Source: Gnetum montanum (Eukaryota; Streptophyta; Gnetopsida; Gnetales; Gnetaceae). Taken from it: 58,175 nt of DNA. Location of the stretch: assembly GCA_015680685.1 (NCBI GenBank), contig MNCI01010050.1, positions 6,950 through 65,124 of the forward strand, written 5' to 3'. A model generated the notes under the pieces. It did no database searches. It saw nothing but the letters and a program-made list of their open reading frames with translations, and was not told the origin of the DNA. Position numbers and translations under genes: made by a program. The stretch's first letter is position 1. Each line of letters starts with the position of its first letter. This document shows, piece after piece, positions 56,283 through 58,175 of the stretch.

Positions 56283-57430
56283 AATTTGTGGAACTCATGT
56301 AGTTCCTGGTGGCGGTGGCTCCTCCATAGGTGTTTTTCCCTTTTCTTTCTCTCCAAGTCTTGGGATTTGATGGCGTCGAAGTATGGCCTGGAGTTTCTCC
56401 TCTTGTACGACCTTGAGTGCCTTGGCATATGCGTAAGTTTGCACTTATGCCATAGAGGCACCTCGGTTAGCCTTCTCTTTTTCTTATGCGACCCTTCTAT
56501 TCTCTATCAACAGTTTATAAAGTTGCTTGGTTCTAAAAGTGTCCAACTGGTTCTGAGCAACCTTTGGCCCTATATTCGGAAGGTTTAATACTTTTGAAAT
56601 GGCTTAAAAAGAGAAATCAACAGTCACACCACAATTGTTAACTGTGGTGCCTTCTTCTTTATTGTGCCAAAATTGGTATGTTTCCCCTAAGTACTAGGCA
56701 CCGCTTTCAGAGAGGGTAGGCCATAATGGGGATCCTTTGAGGTGATCCCTAATGGCCTCTAAAGAAAATTCTACGAAAGGTCCAAAGTTTAATTCCATAA
56801 TCACTACAGTGAATATGGACCTTCTCTTTTTCTTCTACCACCCTTCTATTCTCTGTCAATAATTTATTAAGTTGCTCGGTTCTAAAAGTTTCTAGCTGGT
56901 TCTGAGAAACCTTTGGCCCTGTATTCGGAAGGTTTAATACTTCCGAAATGGCTTGAAAAGAGAAATCAACAGTCACCCCACAATTGTTAACTATGGTGCC
57001 TTCTTCTTTATTGTGCCAAAATTGGTATGTTTTCGCTAAGTACCAGGCACTGCTTTTAGAGAGGGTAGGCCATAATGGGAATCCTTTGAGGTGATCCCTA
57101 ATGGCCTCCAAAGAAAATTCTGCGAAAGGTCCAAAGTTTAATTCCATGATCACTACAATGAATATGGACCTTTCATGGATGGTCTGAACATAATCCTAGG
57201 TCAACATGAGATATCGCCCATGTTCAGATGCTACAGCAGCTCCTCCTTTTGCCTAACTTGATTGTATAGTAGTAGGGTCTTCTTGGTGGATACTAAATGA
57301 TTGTTCCTCCTGCTCTACATGTTGTTCGGCAGGAACTTGTCCTTCACCTCTCCTAGGTCGTTTGATCACACCTTGAGCAGAACCTTCCTGTTGTCCGCAT
57401 TTCGAGGCTATCTGCAATCACACGAGGCTA
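56283..57430 (-). pseudogene. Antisense coding remnant with an internal duplication
   Basis: Minus strand from about 57430. It reads RPRRGEGQVPAEQHVEQEEQ, two stops, then VIMELNFGPFAEFSLEAIRD, HLKGFPLWPTLSKSSAWYLA, WHNKEEGTIVNNCGV, TVDFSFQAISEVLNLPNTGP and QLNKLLTENRRVVEEKEK. The block then repeats, and the last copy continues to VQTYAYAKALKVVQEEKLQ, RRHQIPRLGEKEKGKTPMEE and ends near 56283. The FS..AI...L.LP phrase recalls a motif found in plant transposon proteins, but I cannot assign the family. Its position (antisense, downstream of a plus-strand gag block) is like the antisense genes of A and B; no sequence similarity to them was seen. Confidence 0.5.
56471..57168. repeat. 349-bp tandem duplication
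   Basis: 56471-56819 and 56820-57168 match nearly throughout. Landmarks such as CCTTCTCTTTTTCTT, GAGAAATCAACAGTCAC and GAATATGGACC recur 349 bp apart. The period is not a multiple of three (349 = 3 x 116 + 1), so it shifts the reading frame at the junction. Confidence 0.9.
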
Positions 57431-58175
57431 ATCATTAGTAAGGTTACTACCGAAGTTAGGTTATACCTTACTGATTGCCTTAATAGATTTACTTTATTTC
57501 TGTGTGATGTTAATTATTGGAAAAACATGTCCCTGAAAGATTATAATGTTTAGTCCTTTTTGCTTAGGTGGTTTCCAAATCTAATTTTCTGGTATAGCTA
57601 AGGGGATGAAATTTTTTTTGACACATTCTATTCTTAATTTTACAACTAATTACCCTTAAAGATGTCCTTTAGGCAATGATGAATTTCAAAAAATTTATGC
57701 TCTATTCAGCATGTGCCCCTCCCCCACGACTAAGCTGAACACTCCAAGTTCAAGTAGGTTTAGACAGAATGAAAATTGGAGTACCAAGGAGCGAGATATA
57801 GGTATAAAAGCAAGGGTCTAACAATCACAAGTCGTAGGGAAAAAATTCAAAAAAAGTCCCCCACGTGAATAGTCGAAAATGATGGTAAGTGTTGCGAGGG
57901 GTCATGTATATATATTTCCATCGAAGTTAGGGAACTTAGAGAATGTACCAAATTTTTAATATTTCTTTGAAATTAAACTAAGGACATCTGGACGATTGTT
58001 AAAAGGTTCCAGCATAATTCAACTAGTTCTGAAGGCACGAAAATTATGATGGTGTGGAATTTATCAATAAGGACCTCAGATGGGAGAAAAAGGCTATGTG
58101 ATGGTTCATAGGAATGTTGATTCGGAGGGATAATGATAATAGGGAAAGAATGTTATGAAAAATAGGCTGAGGGTA
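57431..58175. other. Right-end stretch without a recognised gene
   Basis: AT-rich, with only short frames. Nothing can be named beyond the CCCCCACGACTAA phrase at about 57720. Confidence 0.4.

Overview
This window is repeat-dense nuclear DNA from a land plant with a large genome. No cellular gene is visible. Nearly everything I can name belongs to LTR retrotransposons of the Ty3/gypsy group. The length and age of the still-delimitable elements suggest a gymnosperm or similarly slow-turnover genome, but that is inference.

Layout. Positions 1-539 (minus) hold an open gag reading frame of element D that runs off the left edge, followed by its primer-binding site and part of an LTR with a TATA box. 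Positions 2.4-2.9 kb hold an unidentified coding-like fragment. Positions 6.4-10.3 kb (plus) are a decayed chromovirus, E (gag, RT, RNase H, integrase, C-terminal tail). It is followed by an LTR (10.34-12.45 kb) that has a tRNA-Met-type primer site on its far side. Positions 15352-52184 form element A, a Tat-like element bounded by 1.7-kb LTRs and a perfect 5-bp target duplication (ATAGT). Element B (23423-41738) is a relative of A nested inside it, with 1.2-1.3-kb LTRs. Without B, A is about 18.5 kb, and B is about 18.3 kb. A itself sits in element C, whose gag-protease lies at 52.6-55.0 kb and is followed by an isolated second RNase H fragment with no RT between them. An antisense coding remnant with a 349-bp tandem duplication lies at 56.3-57.4 kb.

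A and B share one plan: LTR; tRNA-Asn primer site; repeat-rich leader; gag-protease (plus strand); a spacer with TAAACT-type repeats; a multi-exon gene on the MINUS strand; a second TAAACT spacer; pol (RT, RNase H, second archaeal-type RNase H, integrase; plus strand); a third TAAACT spacer; polypurine tract; LTR. The antisense gene is the most unusual part. Comparing A with B shows matching exons, matching GT/AG intron edges, a first large exon resembling the FCP1/NIF branch of HAD phosphatases, a long exon with a conserved RYNWAEFL core, a coiled-coil exon and a short acidic last exon. An antisense gene can keep introns through retrotransposition because sense genomic RNA does not splice them.

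The coding regions of A, B and C carry many in-frame stops, while most segments keep one reading frame over kilobases. Where A and B can be compared, most stops are explained by C-to-T or G-to-A changes at Gln, Trp and Arg codons, as expected from cytosine methylation and deamination. All calls come from reading the sequence by eye. No database search or alignment software was used.
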